From: Pararoseomonas sp. SCSIO 73927
Lineage (GTDB): Bacteria > Pseudomonadota > Alphaproteobacteria > Acetobacterales > Acetobacteraceae
Assembly: GCF_037040815.1 (NCBI RefSeq)
Contig: NZ_CP146232.1
Coordinates: 3,504,001 to 3,568,000, forward strand
Direction of reading: 5' to 3'
DNA length: 64,000 nt
This document shows positions 23,838 through 33,590 of this stretch, piece by piece (position 1 is the stretch's first letter; the number at the start of each line of letters is the position of its first letter). The position numbers and the translations under genes were made by a program. Below the pieces are notes generated by a model, which worked only from the letters and a program-made list of their open reading frames with translations, was not told the origin of the DNA and did not search any database.

Positions 23838-25154
23838 ATGCAAGAGCCCAGCGCCACGAGACGACTGACCCGCCAGGACGCCCGCACCCTCTTTCTCGCC
23901 TCCCTCGGCGGGGCGCTGGAGTTCTACGATTTCATCATCTTCGTCTTCTTCGCGACGGTGATCGCGACGCTGTTCTTCCCGCCGGGAATGCCGGACTGGC
24001 TGCAGCAGATCCAGGCCTTCGGCATCTTCGCCGCTGGGTACCTTGCCCGCCCGCTGGGCGGAATCGTCATGGCGCATTTCGGCGACCTGTTCGGCCGCAA
24101 GCGCGTCTTCACCTTCTCCGTCTTCCTCATGGCCGTGCCGACGCTGATCATGGGCCTGCTGCCCACCTACGCGAGCGTCGGCATCGCCGCCCCGCTACTG
24201 CTCCTGCTGATGCGCGTGCTGCAGGGCGCGGCGATCGGCGGCGAGGCCCCGGGCGCCTGGGTCTTTGTGGCGGAGCACGTGCCAGCCAACCGCGTGGGCG
24301 TCGCCACGGGCATGCTCACCGGCGGCCTGACGGGCGGCATCCTGCTCGGCTCGCTGATGGCCACCGCCATCAACACCGCTTACACCCCGGCCGAGGTCGC
24401 GGACTGGGCCTGGCGCATTCCCTTCATCACCGGCGGCGTCTTCGGCCTGCTGGCCATGTATCTCCGCCGCTGGCTGCACGAGACCCCGGTGTTCGAGGCC
24501 ATGCGCGCCCGCATCGGGGAGGAGAGCCGGGAGATGCCGCTGAAGGCGGTGCTGCGCGGGCAGGGCGCCGGCGTGATCGTCTCCATGCTCGTCACCTGGA
24601 TGCTGACCGCCGCCATCGTGGTGGTGATCCTGATGACGCCCGCGCTGTTCCAGAGGCTGCACAATCTCGCCCCGGCGACGACGCTGGAGGCGAACGTGGC
24701 GGCGACCTTCACCCTGACGGTCATGGCCGTGGTGGTGGGCGCGCTGCTGGACCGCTTCGGCACGCTGCGCGTCGGCATGGTCGGCAGCCTGGCGCTGATC
24801 GCCGCCACCTACGCGCTCTACTACGGGGTGGAGGCGAACCCGGCGAACCTGCTGCCGCTCTACGCGCTGGCCGGCGCCACCGTCGGCATCATCACCGTGG
24901 TGCCCTACGTGATGGTCAACGCCTTCCCGGCCGCCACGCGCTTCACCGGCGTCTCCTTCTCCTACAACGTGGCCTACGCGGTGTTCGGCGGGATCACGCC
25001 GCTGCTCGTCTCCGTGATGATGGCGGCGAACCGGCACGCGGCGGCGCATTACGTGGCCGCGGTGGTGGTGATCGGCATGGGGGCGCTGATGTGGGCTGCC
25101 CGCGCCGCCCGCCCGGCCGAGGCGCCCGCCGAGGCACGGCCCGCGCTGCGCTGA
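23838..25154 (+). CDS. MFS transporter, metabolite:H+ symporter type
   Basis: 438 residues with twelve predicted spans. The cluster ASLGGALEFYDFIIFVFFAT (about 22-41), then RPLGGIVMAHFGDLFGRKRVF (cited in part as GDLFGRKR) and RVLQGAAIGGEAPGAW match the metabolite:proton symporter family that includes KgtP, ProP and citrate carriers. Later MFS features: LLDRFGTLRVGMVG and VPYVMVNAFPAATRFTGVSF (about 369-388). ATG 23838 with GGAAGAC upstream is chosen over a start 60 bases earlier, as homologues begin near the first helix. The substrate may be a dicarboxylate, tricarboxylate or betaine; not decidable. An 11-bp hairpin follows. Confidence 0.88.
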   Translation: MQEPSATRRLTRQDARTLFLASLGGALEFYDFIIFVFFATVIATLFFPPGMPDWLQQIQAFGIFAAGYLARPLGGIVMAHFGDLFGRKRVFTFSVFLMAVPTLIMGLLPTYASVGIAAPLLLLLMRVLQGAAIGGEAPGAWVFVAEHVPANRVGVATGMLTGGLTGGILLGSLMATAINTAYTPAEVADWAWRIPFITGGVFGLLAMYLRRWLHETPVFEAMRARIGEESREMPLKAVLRGQGAGVIVSMLVTWMLTAAIVVVILMTPALFQRLHNLAPATTLEANVAATFTLTVMAVVVGALLDRFGTLRVGMVGSLALIAATYALYYGVEANPANLLPLYALAGATVGIITVVPYVMVNAFPAATRFTGVSFSYNVAYAVFGGITPLLVSVMMAANRHAAAHYVAAVVVIGMGALMWAARAARPAEAPAEARPALR

Positions 25155-25173
25155 TCCGTCCGGCCAAGGGGCG

Positions 25174-25207
25174 GGAAGGGCCGGGGCCGAGGGGCTCCGG
25201 CCCTTCC
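25174..25207 (+). terminator. 11-bp stem terminator after the MFS gene
   Basis: GGAAGGGCCGG (25174-25184) pairs perfectly with CCGGCCCTTCC (25197-25207) across a 12-base loop, followed by TCGTT. Lies 20 bases after the MFS stop and separates it from the methyltransferase gene. Confidence 0.6.
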
Positions 25208-25261
25208 TCGTTCCGGGTGCCGGATTGCGCGACGGCCCCGCCCCGTGAGAAGGGGCCGGAG

Positions 25262-26200
25262 ATGCAGGACCACCAGCCCGACCAGACCGTGGTGCCGCCC
25301 GGCTACGCGGCGGGGAGCCGACTGCCCTGGCGGGCGAAGCTGGCCCTCAAGCTGGCCATCGGCGCGCTTCGCCTGCCGGCCGGCGCCCTGCGCCGGGCCG
25401 GGGTGAACCGCCACAGCTTCGTCACGGACGCCGAGGACCGCCTGGTGCGGGAGCCGGTGAACCACGTCGCCCGCTTCACGGCCCTGCACGGCCGCCCGCC
25501 CCGCGGCGTGCTGGAACTCGGCCCCGGCCGGCTGGTGACGCGCGCCGCCACCTACGCCGCGCTGGGCTGCGGCCCCGTCTGGTTCGCCGACGTGGAGGAG
25601 GACGCGCCGCGCGAGGCCGCCCCCTACGCCGCCGCGGCCGCGATGGCCCGCGCCGCCGGACTGCCCGCGCCCAACCTCTCTGCCGCCCGGGACCGGGAGG
25701 CCGCCCTGGCCGCCTGCGGCGCGCACTACCTCATCGGCGGCACCGAGGCGCTGCTCGCCATCCCCGACGGCGCGGTGGAGCTCGTGCTCTCCGACGTGGT
25801 GCTGGAGCATGTGCGGCGGGACGCGCTGCCCGGCCTCCTCCTCGCCCTGCGCCGGGTCTCCGCCCCCGTATCGCTCGGCGCGCACGCCGTGGACTTCCAC
25901 GACCACGTCGGCGGCGCCCTCAACACGCGCCGCTTCGCGCCGCGCTTCTGGGAAGGGGCGCTGGTGGGCCGCAGCGGCCTTTATGTGAACCGCCTCGGCC
26001 TGTCCCAGCTCCGCGCCGCCTTCGCGGAGGCGGGCTTCGCGACGCGGGCGGTGCAGACGCGCCTCTGGCCCGCGCCTCCGCCCGGCGCCGAGACGGCGCA
26101 CCCCGCCGTGCGGCGCCCGGCCGACGACGACCTCATCGCCTTCGCCCGGATCGAGGCGGAGCCGCTTACCGGCGCAGGGCCCGCGACGGAACCGCCCTGA
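25262..26200 (+). CDS. SAM-dependent methyltransferase-like protein
   Basis: 312 residues. A likely class I methyltransferase: the SAM-loop strand is PRGVLELGPGRLVTRAATYA (about 80-99), an acidic strand-2 end follows at VWFADVEEDAP, and GAVELVLSDVVLEHVRR (about 175-191) is the usual post-motif IV helix region. HAVDFHDHVGGALN (about 206-219) is shared with sugar or small-molecule methyltransferases. The N-terminus (residues 1-50) carries an amphipathic basic segment (RAKLALKLAIGALRLPAGAL) that could touch the membrane. GGGGCCGGAG precedes ATG 25262. Substrate unknown; no neighbouring pathway genes. Confidence 0.6.
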   Translation: MQDHQPDQTVVPPGYAAGSRLPWRAKLALKLAIGALRLPAGALRRAGVNRHSFVTDAEDRLVREPVNHVARFTALHGRPPRGVLELGPGRLVTRAATYAALGCGPVWFADVEEDAPREAAPYAAAAAMARAAGLPAPNLSAARDREAALAACGAHYLIGGTEALLAIPDGAVELVLSDVVLEHVRRDALPGLLLALRRVSAPVSLGAHAVDFHDHVGGALNTRRFAPRFWEGALVGRSGLYVNRLGLSQLRAAFAEAGFATRAVQTRLWPAPPPGAETAHPAVRRPADDDLIAFARIEAEPLTGAGPATEPP

Positions 26201-26635
26201 CGCCATCGGGCACCGCGCCCGGTCAGCCCCTGCGACCTGCCCGTTCCGAGTCCCACCGCCCGATCGCTCCTGCCTCGTCGAAGGACGGGTGACGCACGCC
26301 GAGAGCCGTCGGCGGAACGCCGCGACGAACGCACATGACGCATTTCCTTCCGCGCAAAGATTGAAGGCGTGCGCAGGATCGGTAGTAGCGCCGACGCACC
26401 TGGGTCACGTTCTTCCGGATCGATTAACCGGAGGTCATCGCGACATAGGGCTGCTGCCGCGATGCGCGAGTCGATCGGGTTGCGATCCCGAAACGGCGAG
26501 CGATAGGTTACGGGATCATTGCAACATGTTCCCCTCGCGCATGACCGACGGCGCTGCCCTGCTCCCGCGATCCGATCTGCCCGAGAGCACGCCTCCCTCG
26601 GGTCGATGCAGGACGGCCGGAAGGGAGACCCGGCG
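26201..26635. other. 435-base intergenic region without a supportable gene
   Basis: This gap is less GC-rich than its surroundings from about 26300 on. It holds an imperfect dyad, TTCCGG-ATCGATTAA-CCGGAG (about 26413-26433), in the most AT-rich part, and short GC hairpins near 26290-26330. A 116-codon frame runs through it but has no ribosome site and no recognisable sequence, so I do not call it. The region most likely contains the promoter of the gene at 26636. Confidence 0.4.
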
Positions 26636-28258
26636 ATGACCTTCCACGGCCTCCCCGACGAGGTGCGCCCCGATACTCTGCTTCCTGATCCGCTGCTCGA
26701 AGCGTGGGGCGGCGAGGTTCTTCCTTCCGCCCGGTTGCGGAGCGAGGATGGGGCGCCCTCCGAGCGCCTCCACTGCGCGCTGCTGCACCGGGATTACGGC
26801 GTCGCGCTACTCGATCTCGCCCCCGAGGCCCGGCCGGATGCCGCAGAGCGGTTCCGCCGCCTCCACCAGTTCCTGTATCCGCGCCAGCCCCTGCCGCCGG
26901 TCGTGTACTGCTCGCTCGCTCCGACTGATCTCTGGCGGCTCACGATCATCCTGGACTCCGCCTTCGCGCTGGAGCCGCCCCTGGCAGAGAGCGGCGCGGA
27001 CTGGATGGACCGCGCCCGCGAGATCCTTGGCGGGGAGCCGGAACCACCTCCTCCGGCGGCGCCCGTCCCGATCGAAGCGGCCGCGCCCGGGCCGGACGCG
27101 GCCGTTGCTCCGGCGGAAGCGCCGGCGCGGCCGCCCGCTGCGCCGGCCGATCCGCGCCGACGCCTCTCGCCGCTGCTCCTGCTGCCCGTCCTGGCGGGTA
27201 TCGCGATCGCGGTCGCCCTTCCCCTGCTCCGCCCGCCGCAGCCCGGGACGGGGGGCGGCGTGCCAGCCATGTCCGTCGCGCCGACACTCGGCGACCCGGT
27301 GCAGCAACTGGCCGTGGAGGCGCCGCTCTCCGTTCCGCAAGGGATGCGCGGGGGCGGCGAGGAGCCGAAGGAGAGCGCAGCACCGGCACCCGGCACGACG
27401 CAGCTGACAGGCCTGGTCCAGGACGACGCGCAGGAGGCCGGTCCGGAGACCGGCCCGGATGCGATCCCCCAACACCTCCCCCTGATCGCCGCGCTGCAGG
27501 CGGTCGCCGCCCCGCCATCCCGGCTCCTGCCCGCACTGGAGCCCGTGCCGCGGCAGCCGGCCGGCCCGCCGGCGGCGTTGGAAACACCGGCCTTCGAGGT
27601 AGCCGCAGCGCCCATGTCTTCCGGGGCGAGCGGGCTGGCCCTGCCGCCGTCGCCGGACCTGTTCCGGGATGGCACCGCCGTCGGGCCCTCCGTGCTGGCC
27701 GCGCTGCAGCCCCCGGGCATCCCGGTGCTGGCGCCGGCGCCGTGGCCGGACACTCCGCCATTGCCGGAGGCCCTCGTCCCCATGCCCCTTCCGCCGCTAC
27801 CGGGCGGAGCGGCGCCATCGGGAGAGATCGTCGTGGCAGCCCTTCCACCGGCGCCCGCTCCCCCCTTGCCGCCCGACGAGGCCGTCAGGGCAGAGGCGCC
27901 GGAGGAGGAACCGGCCCGGCCCCAGGAACCGCCCCGGCCCCAGGCCGCACCCGCCCCGCCCACCGCCGATCCGGCGCTGCTGCTGCTCCTGCTGCGGCGG
28001 GGGGACGCGTTGCTGGCCCTGGGCGACGTCTCCGCGGCGCGGCTCTTCTACGAGCGGGCGGCGGCGGCGGGCAGCGCCCCCGCGGCGATCGCCATGGCCC
28101 GCACCTACGACCCCGCAATCCTCGGAGAGCTCGGCGTGCGCGGGCTCCGGCCGGAGCGGGACGCCGCGATCGCCTGGTATCGCCGGGCCGTGGCCCTGGG
28201 CGGCGCCGGGGCGAGCGGGCCGCTGGAGCGCCTCGAGGCCGGGGGCAGGGCGCGATGA
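26636..28258 (+). CDS. Membrane-anchored proline-rich protein with SEL1/TPR-like end
   Basis: 540 residues. Residues 1-135 form a globular cytoplasmic domain I do not recognise (LHCALLHRDYGVALLDLAPE, RLHQFLYPRQPLPPVVYCSL). Pro/Ala-rich stretches surround one membrane span at about 182-202 (LSPLLLLPVLAGIAIAVALP). Residues 205-445 are a long Pro/Ala/Glu-rich, probably disordered segment outside the membrane. Residues 450-535 end in helices like a SEL1/TPR unit (LLRRGDALLALGDVSAARLF, then AAAAGSAPAAIAMARTYDP). GGGAG precedes ATG 26636. It is followed within 15 bases by a TAXI binding protein, so the pair is likely an operon. Function unknown. Confidence 0.6.
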   Translation: MTFHGLPDEVRPDTLLPDPLLEAWGGEVLPSARLRSEDGAPSERLHCALLHRDYGVALLDLAPEARPDAAERFRRLHQFLYPRQPLPPVVYCSLAPTDLWRLTIILDSAFALEPPLAESGADWMDRAREILGGEPEPPPPAAPVPIEAAAPGPDAAVAPAEAPARPPAAPADPRRRLSPLLLLPVLAGIAIAVALPLLRPPQPGTGGGVPAMSVAPTLGDPVQQLAVEAPLSVPQGMRGGGEEPKESAAPAPGTTQLTGLVQDDAQEAGPETGPDAIPQHLPLIAALQAVAAPPSRLLPALEPVPRQPAGPPAALETPAFEVAAAPMSSGASGLALPPSPDLFRDGTAVGPSVLAALQPPGIPVLAPAPWPDTPPLPEALVPMPLPPLPGGAAPSGEIVVAALPPAPAPPLPPDEAVRAEAPEEEPARPQEPPRPQAAPAPPTADPALLLLLLRRGDALLALGDVSAARLFYERAAAAGSAPAAIAMARTYDPAILGELGVRGLRPERDAAIAWYRRAVALGGAGASGPLERLEAGGRAR

Positions 28259-28272
28259 GGGAGGAGGGAGGA

Positions 28273-29277
28273 ATGAACCGGACAGGCTTGGCGCGGCGCG
28301 GCCTGCTGATCGGGGCGGCGCTGGCGCCCTTTCCGCCGCCGCGCGCATCGGCGCAGGGGATCGCGGCGCCGGTGCCGCAGGGCGGCGGCCTCGCCGCGAT
28401 GACCGCGCGCGCGAATGCCGGCACCGTCGGCATCGTCTCGGGCGGCGTGGACGGGACCTACATCCGCATCGCCGCCGACCTGGCCGCCGTGCTGGACGAC
28501 GGGGACCGCCTGCGCGTCCTGCCCATGATCGGGCGGGGCTCCGTGCAGAACATCGCGGACATCATGTTCGTGCGCGGCGTGGACATCGGCATCGTGCAGT
28601 CGGACGCGCTCGCCTATGTGCGCGCCCGGCGCCTGCTGCCCGGCGTGGACCAGATGATCCAGTACATCGCCAAGCTCTACGACGAGGAGGTCCACCTCCT
28701 GGCCCGCGCGGAGATCGGGAGCGTGCAGGAGCTGGCGGGCCGGCCGGTGAACGTGGACGTGGCGGGAAGCGGCACCTCGATGACCGCCTCCCTGATCTTC
28801 GACGCGCTCGGCGTCGCGCCGAGGCTCGTCAACGACCCGCAGGACGTGGCGCTGGACCGGCTCCGGCGGGGGGAGATCGCGGCGCTGGTCTATGTCGCGG
28901 GAAAGCCCGCCCGGCTCTTCTCCGGCATCCCCGCGGAATCCGGGCTGCACTTCCTGCGCCTGCCGATGACGCCCGCGCTGATCGAGACCTACCTGCCCGC
29001 GGGACTCGGGCACGAGGCCTATCCCGGCCTTGTCCCCGAGGGCGCTCCGGTCGAGACGCTCGCCGTCGGGGCGGTCATGGCGGTCTACGCCTGGGCGCCG
29101 GGGACGGAGCGCTTCCGCAAGGTGGCGGGCTTCGTCCAGGTCTTCCGCGACCGCTTCGAGCGCTTCCTGCGCCCTCCGCGCCACCCGAAATGGCGCGAGG
29201 TGAACCTGGAGGCGCAGGTGCCGGGATGGGTCCGCTTCGATCCGGCACGGGAAGCGCCGCCATCCTACAGGCGGTAG
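28273..29277 (+). CDS. TAXI-family TRAP transporter solute-binding protein
   Basis: 334 residues with a signal peptide (about 1-29, ending PPRASAQG). The mature part fits the TAXI/NMT1-like binding-protein family: GTVGIVSGGVDGTYIRIAAD (start), LRVLPMIGRGSVQNIADIMF, VDIGIVQSDALAYVRAR, IAKLYDEEVHLLARAEIGSV, GRPVNVDVAGSGTSMTASLI and LDRLRRGEIAALVYVAGKPA. TAXI proteins normally serve DctQM-type permeases; no permease gene lies nearby. ATG 28273 is chosen because a very strong GGGAGGAGGGAGGA runs into it; an ATG at 28255 overlaps the upstream stop (ATGA). Ligand unknown (glutamate or related acids in studied cases). Confidence 0.85.
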   Translation: MNRTGLARRGLLIGAALAPFPPPRASAQGIAAPVPQGGGLAAMTARANAGTVGIVSGGVDGTYIRIAADLAAVLDDGDRLRVLPMIGRGSVQNIADIMFVRGVDIGIVQSDALAYVRARRLLPGVDQMIQYIAKLYDEEVHLLARAEIGSVQELAGRPVNVDVAGSGTSMTASLIFDALGVAPRLVNDPQDVALDRLRRGEIAALVYVAGKPARLFSGIPAESGLHFLRLPMTPALIETYLPAGLGHEAYPGLVPEGAPVETLAVGAVMAVYAWAPGTERFRKVAGFVQVFRDRFERFLRPPRHPKWREVNLEAQVPGWVRFDPAREAPPSYRR

Positions 29278-29337
29278 GCGCGGCGACGGGCCAGGGCGTT
29301 CCGCCCGGGTCCGCCATGCGGCGGACCCGATAAGGCC

Positions 29338-31575
<2,238 letters not shown>

Positions 31576-31585
31576 TCACCCGTGC

Positions 31586-32317
31586 ATGACCCCGCCCGAA
31601 GACTGGATCCGCCCTGCGAACCTCGACGCCGCCCGCGCCGCGCAGCGGGAGATCGCGACCCGCGCCGAGGCCGAGGACCGCCTGCCCGATGCGCCCTTCC
31701 TGGTCGCCGGGGTGGACTGCGCCGGCGCCGCCCGCGGCGCGCCGGACCGGGTGCGCGCCATGGCCGTACTGCTCTCGGCGGAGGCCCGGTCCCGCCCCCT
31801 CGCCACCGGCCTGGCCGAGGGGGAGCCCGCCTTTCCCTACATCCCCGGCTTTCTCGGCTTCCGGGAAATCCCTTTCGTGCTGGAGGCGGTGAGGGGACTG
31901 CCGCAACGGCCGGACCTCATCCTCGTGGACGGCCACGGCGTCAGCCACCCGCGCGGCTGCGGTATCGCCACCCATCTCGGCGTGGTGCTGGACCTGCCGA
32001 CGATCGGGGTGGCGAAGTCGATCCTCGTCGGCCGGGTGGAGGGTGAGCTGGGGATGGAGGCGGGCAGCACCGCGCCCCTGGTCTGGAAGGGCCGGCGGAT
32101 CGCGACGGCGCTGCGGAGCAAGCGCGGCGTGCAGCCGCTCTTTGTCTCCACCGGCCACCGCGTCTCGCAGGAGAGCGCGGTGCGGTCGGTTCTGGCGTGG
32201 TGCGCCGGCTACCGCCTGCCGGAGCCGACGCGACTGGCCGACAGGCTGGCCGGCGAGGCCCGCCGCGCCATCGAAGGGCGGGCGGGCCTGTTTGGTGGGG
32301 AACTCTTCCCGGGCTAG
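31586..32317 (+). CDS. nfi: Endonuclease V (deoxyinosine 3' endonuclease)
   Basis: 243 residues. Endonuclease V cuts one base 3' of deoxyinosine and other deaminated bases. All its catalytic residues are visible: Asp in VAGVDCAGAA, Glu in FPYIPGFLGFREIP, Asp in LILVDGHGVSHPRGCGIATH and His in FVSTGHRVSQES (compare E. coli D35, E89, D110, H214). LPTIGVAKSILVGRVEG is another family match. ATG 31586 is preferred over a frame starting at 31550. The stop codon TAG overlaps the stop of the convergent PspA-like gene: both use the same CTAG at 32314-32317. Confidence 0.93.
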   Translation: MTPPEDWIRPANLDAARAAQREIATRAEAEDRLPDAPFLVAGVDCAGAARGAPDRVRAMAVLLSAEARSRPLATGLAEGEPAFPYIPGFLGFREIPFVLEAVRGLPQRPDLILVDGHGVSHPRGCGIATHLGVVLDLPTIGVAKSILVGRVEGELGMEAGSTAPLVWKGRRIATALRSKRGVQPLFVSTGHRVSQESAVRSVLAWCAGYRLPEPTRLADRLAGEARRAIEGRAGLFGGELFPG

Positions 32318-33111
32318 CGCGGCCCGGCGAGCTGCTTCTGGCCCCCGGTGCCGCGCAGCGCGGCGAGGCGGTCCGACAGGCTGACCGGCGTCGCCCCCTT
32401 GCCCGAGGCGCTGGCCAGGGCGGCGGCGATGTTGGGGTCCTCCTGCTCCGGGCGGGTGGGCGTCAGCAGCTTCGCCTTGGCGTTCGCGGCCTCGGCACCG
32501 GCAAGGTCTTTGGCGGCGGCGTCCTGCATGGCCTTCAGCGCCACGCTCAGCCCGCTCGTCGCGCCGGAGAGGCCGGCGGCCTGCCTCGCCGCCTCGGCAC
32601 GGCGGTCCGCCGCCTCGCGCTGTGCCCCGGCGCGCTGCATGTCGCGCTGCGCGCGGGTCAGCTCGGTGCGGGCGGCGCGAAGCTTCTGGCCGGCCCCGTC
32701 ATAGGTCTGCTGCAGGGTTTGCAGGAACTCCTGCGCGTCGACCGCGTCCTGCTTCTCCCGCTCCAACTCGGGCGCCATCTCCTCCAGCATGCCGAGAAGC
32801 GTCCCGAGGGAGCGCTCCAGCTCCGCCTTGCGCGCCGGGTCCGCCTCGGCCTCCATCCGGCCGTTGAGCTGCTCCGCCGCGGCCATGCGCTGCTGGGAAA
32901 GGGCCTGGATGGCCTCCGCCTCCTTGCGCTCCTTGTCATAGACCTGGCGCGCCTGGGCCACCTGGAGGCCGAGCTGGTCGAGGTGCTGCTCCATGGTCCG
33001 GAGCTCGGCCTCCGTCGCCGATTTCGGGTCCCAGCGGACGATCGCCTCGACCGCGCTGTTCACGGCCTGATCCGTCTTCACGCCGACGAGGTTGCGGATG
33101 AATGCGAGCAT
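32314..33111 (-). CDS. PspA/IM30-family protein (YjfJ-like)
   Basis: 265 residues, almost wholly helical and coiled-coil, of the PspA/IM30/ESCRT-III family. The N-terminal MLAFIRNLVGVKTDQAVNSA is amphipathic and suits membrane binding; residues 45-160 carry heptads (QLGLQVAQARQVYDKERKEA, ELEREKQDAVDAQEFLQTLQ). The ending differs from PspA itself. Together with DUF350 and DUF2491 genes just upstream on the same strand, the closest named homologue is E. coli YjfJ. PspA proteins form membrane-supporting polymers under envelope stress. Start ATG 33111; the gene is the last of the three-gene unit. Confidence 0.8.
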   Translation of the reverse strand: MLAFIRNLVGVKTDQAVNSAVEAIVRWDPKSATEAELRTMEQHLDQLGLQVAQARQVYDKERKEAEAIQALSQQRMAAAEQLNGRMEAEADPARKAELERSLGTLLGMLEEMAPELEREKQDAVDAQEFLQTLQQTYDGAGQKLRAARTELTRAQRDMQRAGAQREAADRRAEAARQAAGLSGATSGLSVALKAMQDAAAKDLAGAEAANAKAKLLTPTRPEQEDPNIAAALASASGKGATPVSLSDRLAALRGTGGQKQLAGPR

Positions 33112-33146
33112 GGTCGTATCTCCGTGTGTGGTGCGTGCGGAACGGG

Positions 33147-33560
33147 TCAGCCGGCCATGGCGCCGGCGTTGAGGAGGCCGACCGCGAGCTGCAGGCCCAC
33201 CAACACCGTCGCCGCCGCGGCGTTGCCCTCCTCGATCATGTGGCGCAGCCCGCTCAGCAGGGCGGAGAGCAGCAGGAAGGCGAGAAGCTGCACCACCACC
33301 GCCACGATGCCCCAGAGCAGGATGTCGAGCGTCACGTGGCTCGTGGCCAGCGTGGCCGCCAGCGGCATGGCGAGCGATACCAGCGCGCCGCCGAGCACCA
33401 TCCCCGCGGCCACGTTGCCGCTCCGAATCAGCCGCGCCTCGTGGAAGGGCGTGACGGCCATGTAGATCGCGATGCCGACGCCGAGGAGGGCCAGGGTGAC
33501 GGCGAACTGCAGGGCCAGCAGGGGCAGGCCGGCGCGCAGGGTTTCCAGAATGACGTCCAT
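33147..33560 (-). CDS. DUF350 (UPF0719) membrane protein, YjfL-like
   Basis: 137 residues with four predicted spans: about 10-33 (LPLLALQFAVTLALLGVGIA), 51-71, 79-101 (ILLWGIVAVVVQLLAFLLLS) and 116-136. The pattern VTPFHEARLIRSGNVAAGMVLGGALV is typical of DUF350/UPF0719, represented by E. coli YjfL. It lies 35 bases after the PspA-like start on the same strand and 30 before the DUF2491 stop, so these form one operon. The role of the family is unknown; genome context ties it to PspA-like proteins and YgiC-type ATP-grasp enzymes. Confidence 0.82.
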   Translation of the reverse strand: MDVILETLRAGLPLLALQFAVTLALLGVGIAIYMAVTPFHEARLIRSGNVAAGMVLGGALVSLAMPLAATLATSHVTLDILLWGIVAVVVQLLAFLLLSALLSGLRHMIEEGNAAAATVLVGLQLAVGLLNAGAMAG

Positions 33561-33590
33561 GGCGGCGGTTCGCGCTCCGGATGGCTGGCT

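Noticed and set aside
26289..26639. 116-codon frame in the gap before the Pro-rich protein gene
   Set aside because: No ribosome site, no domain, Arg/Ser-rich shadow-like composition, and it overlaps the likely promoter region.
32314..33111. Classic phage-shock psp operon
   Set aside because: No pspB, pspC or pspF nearby; the DUF350 and DUF2491 partners point to the yjfJKL type instead.
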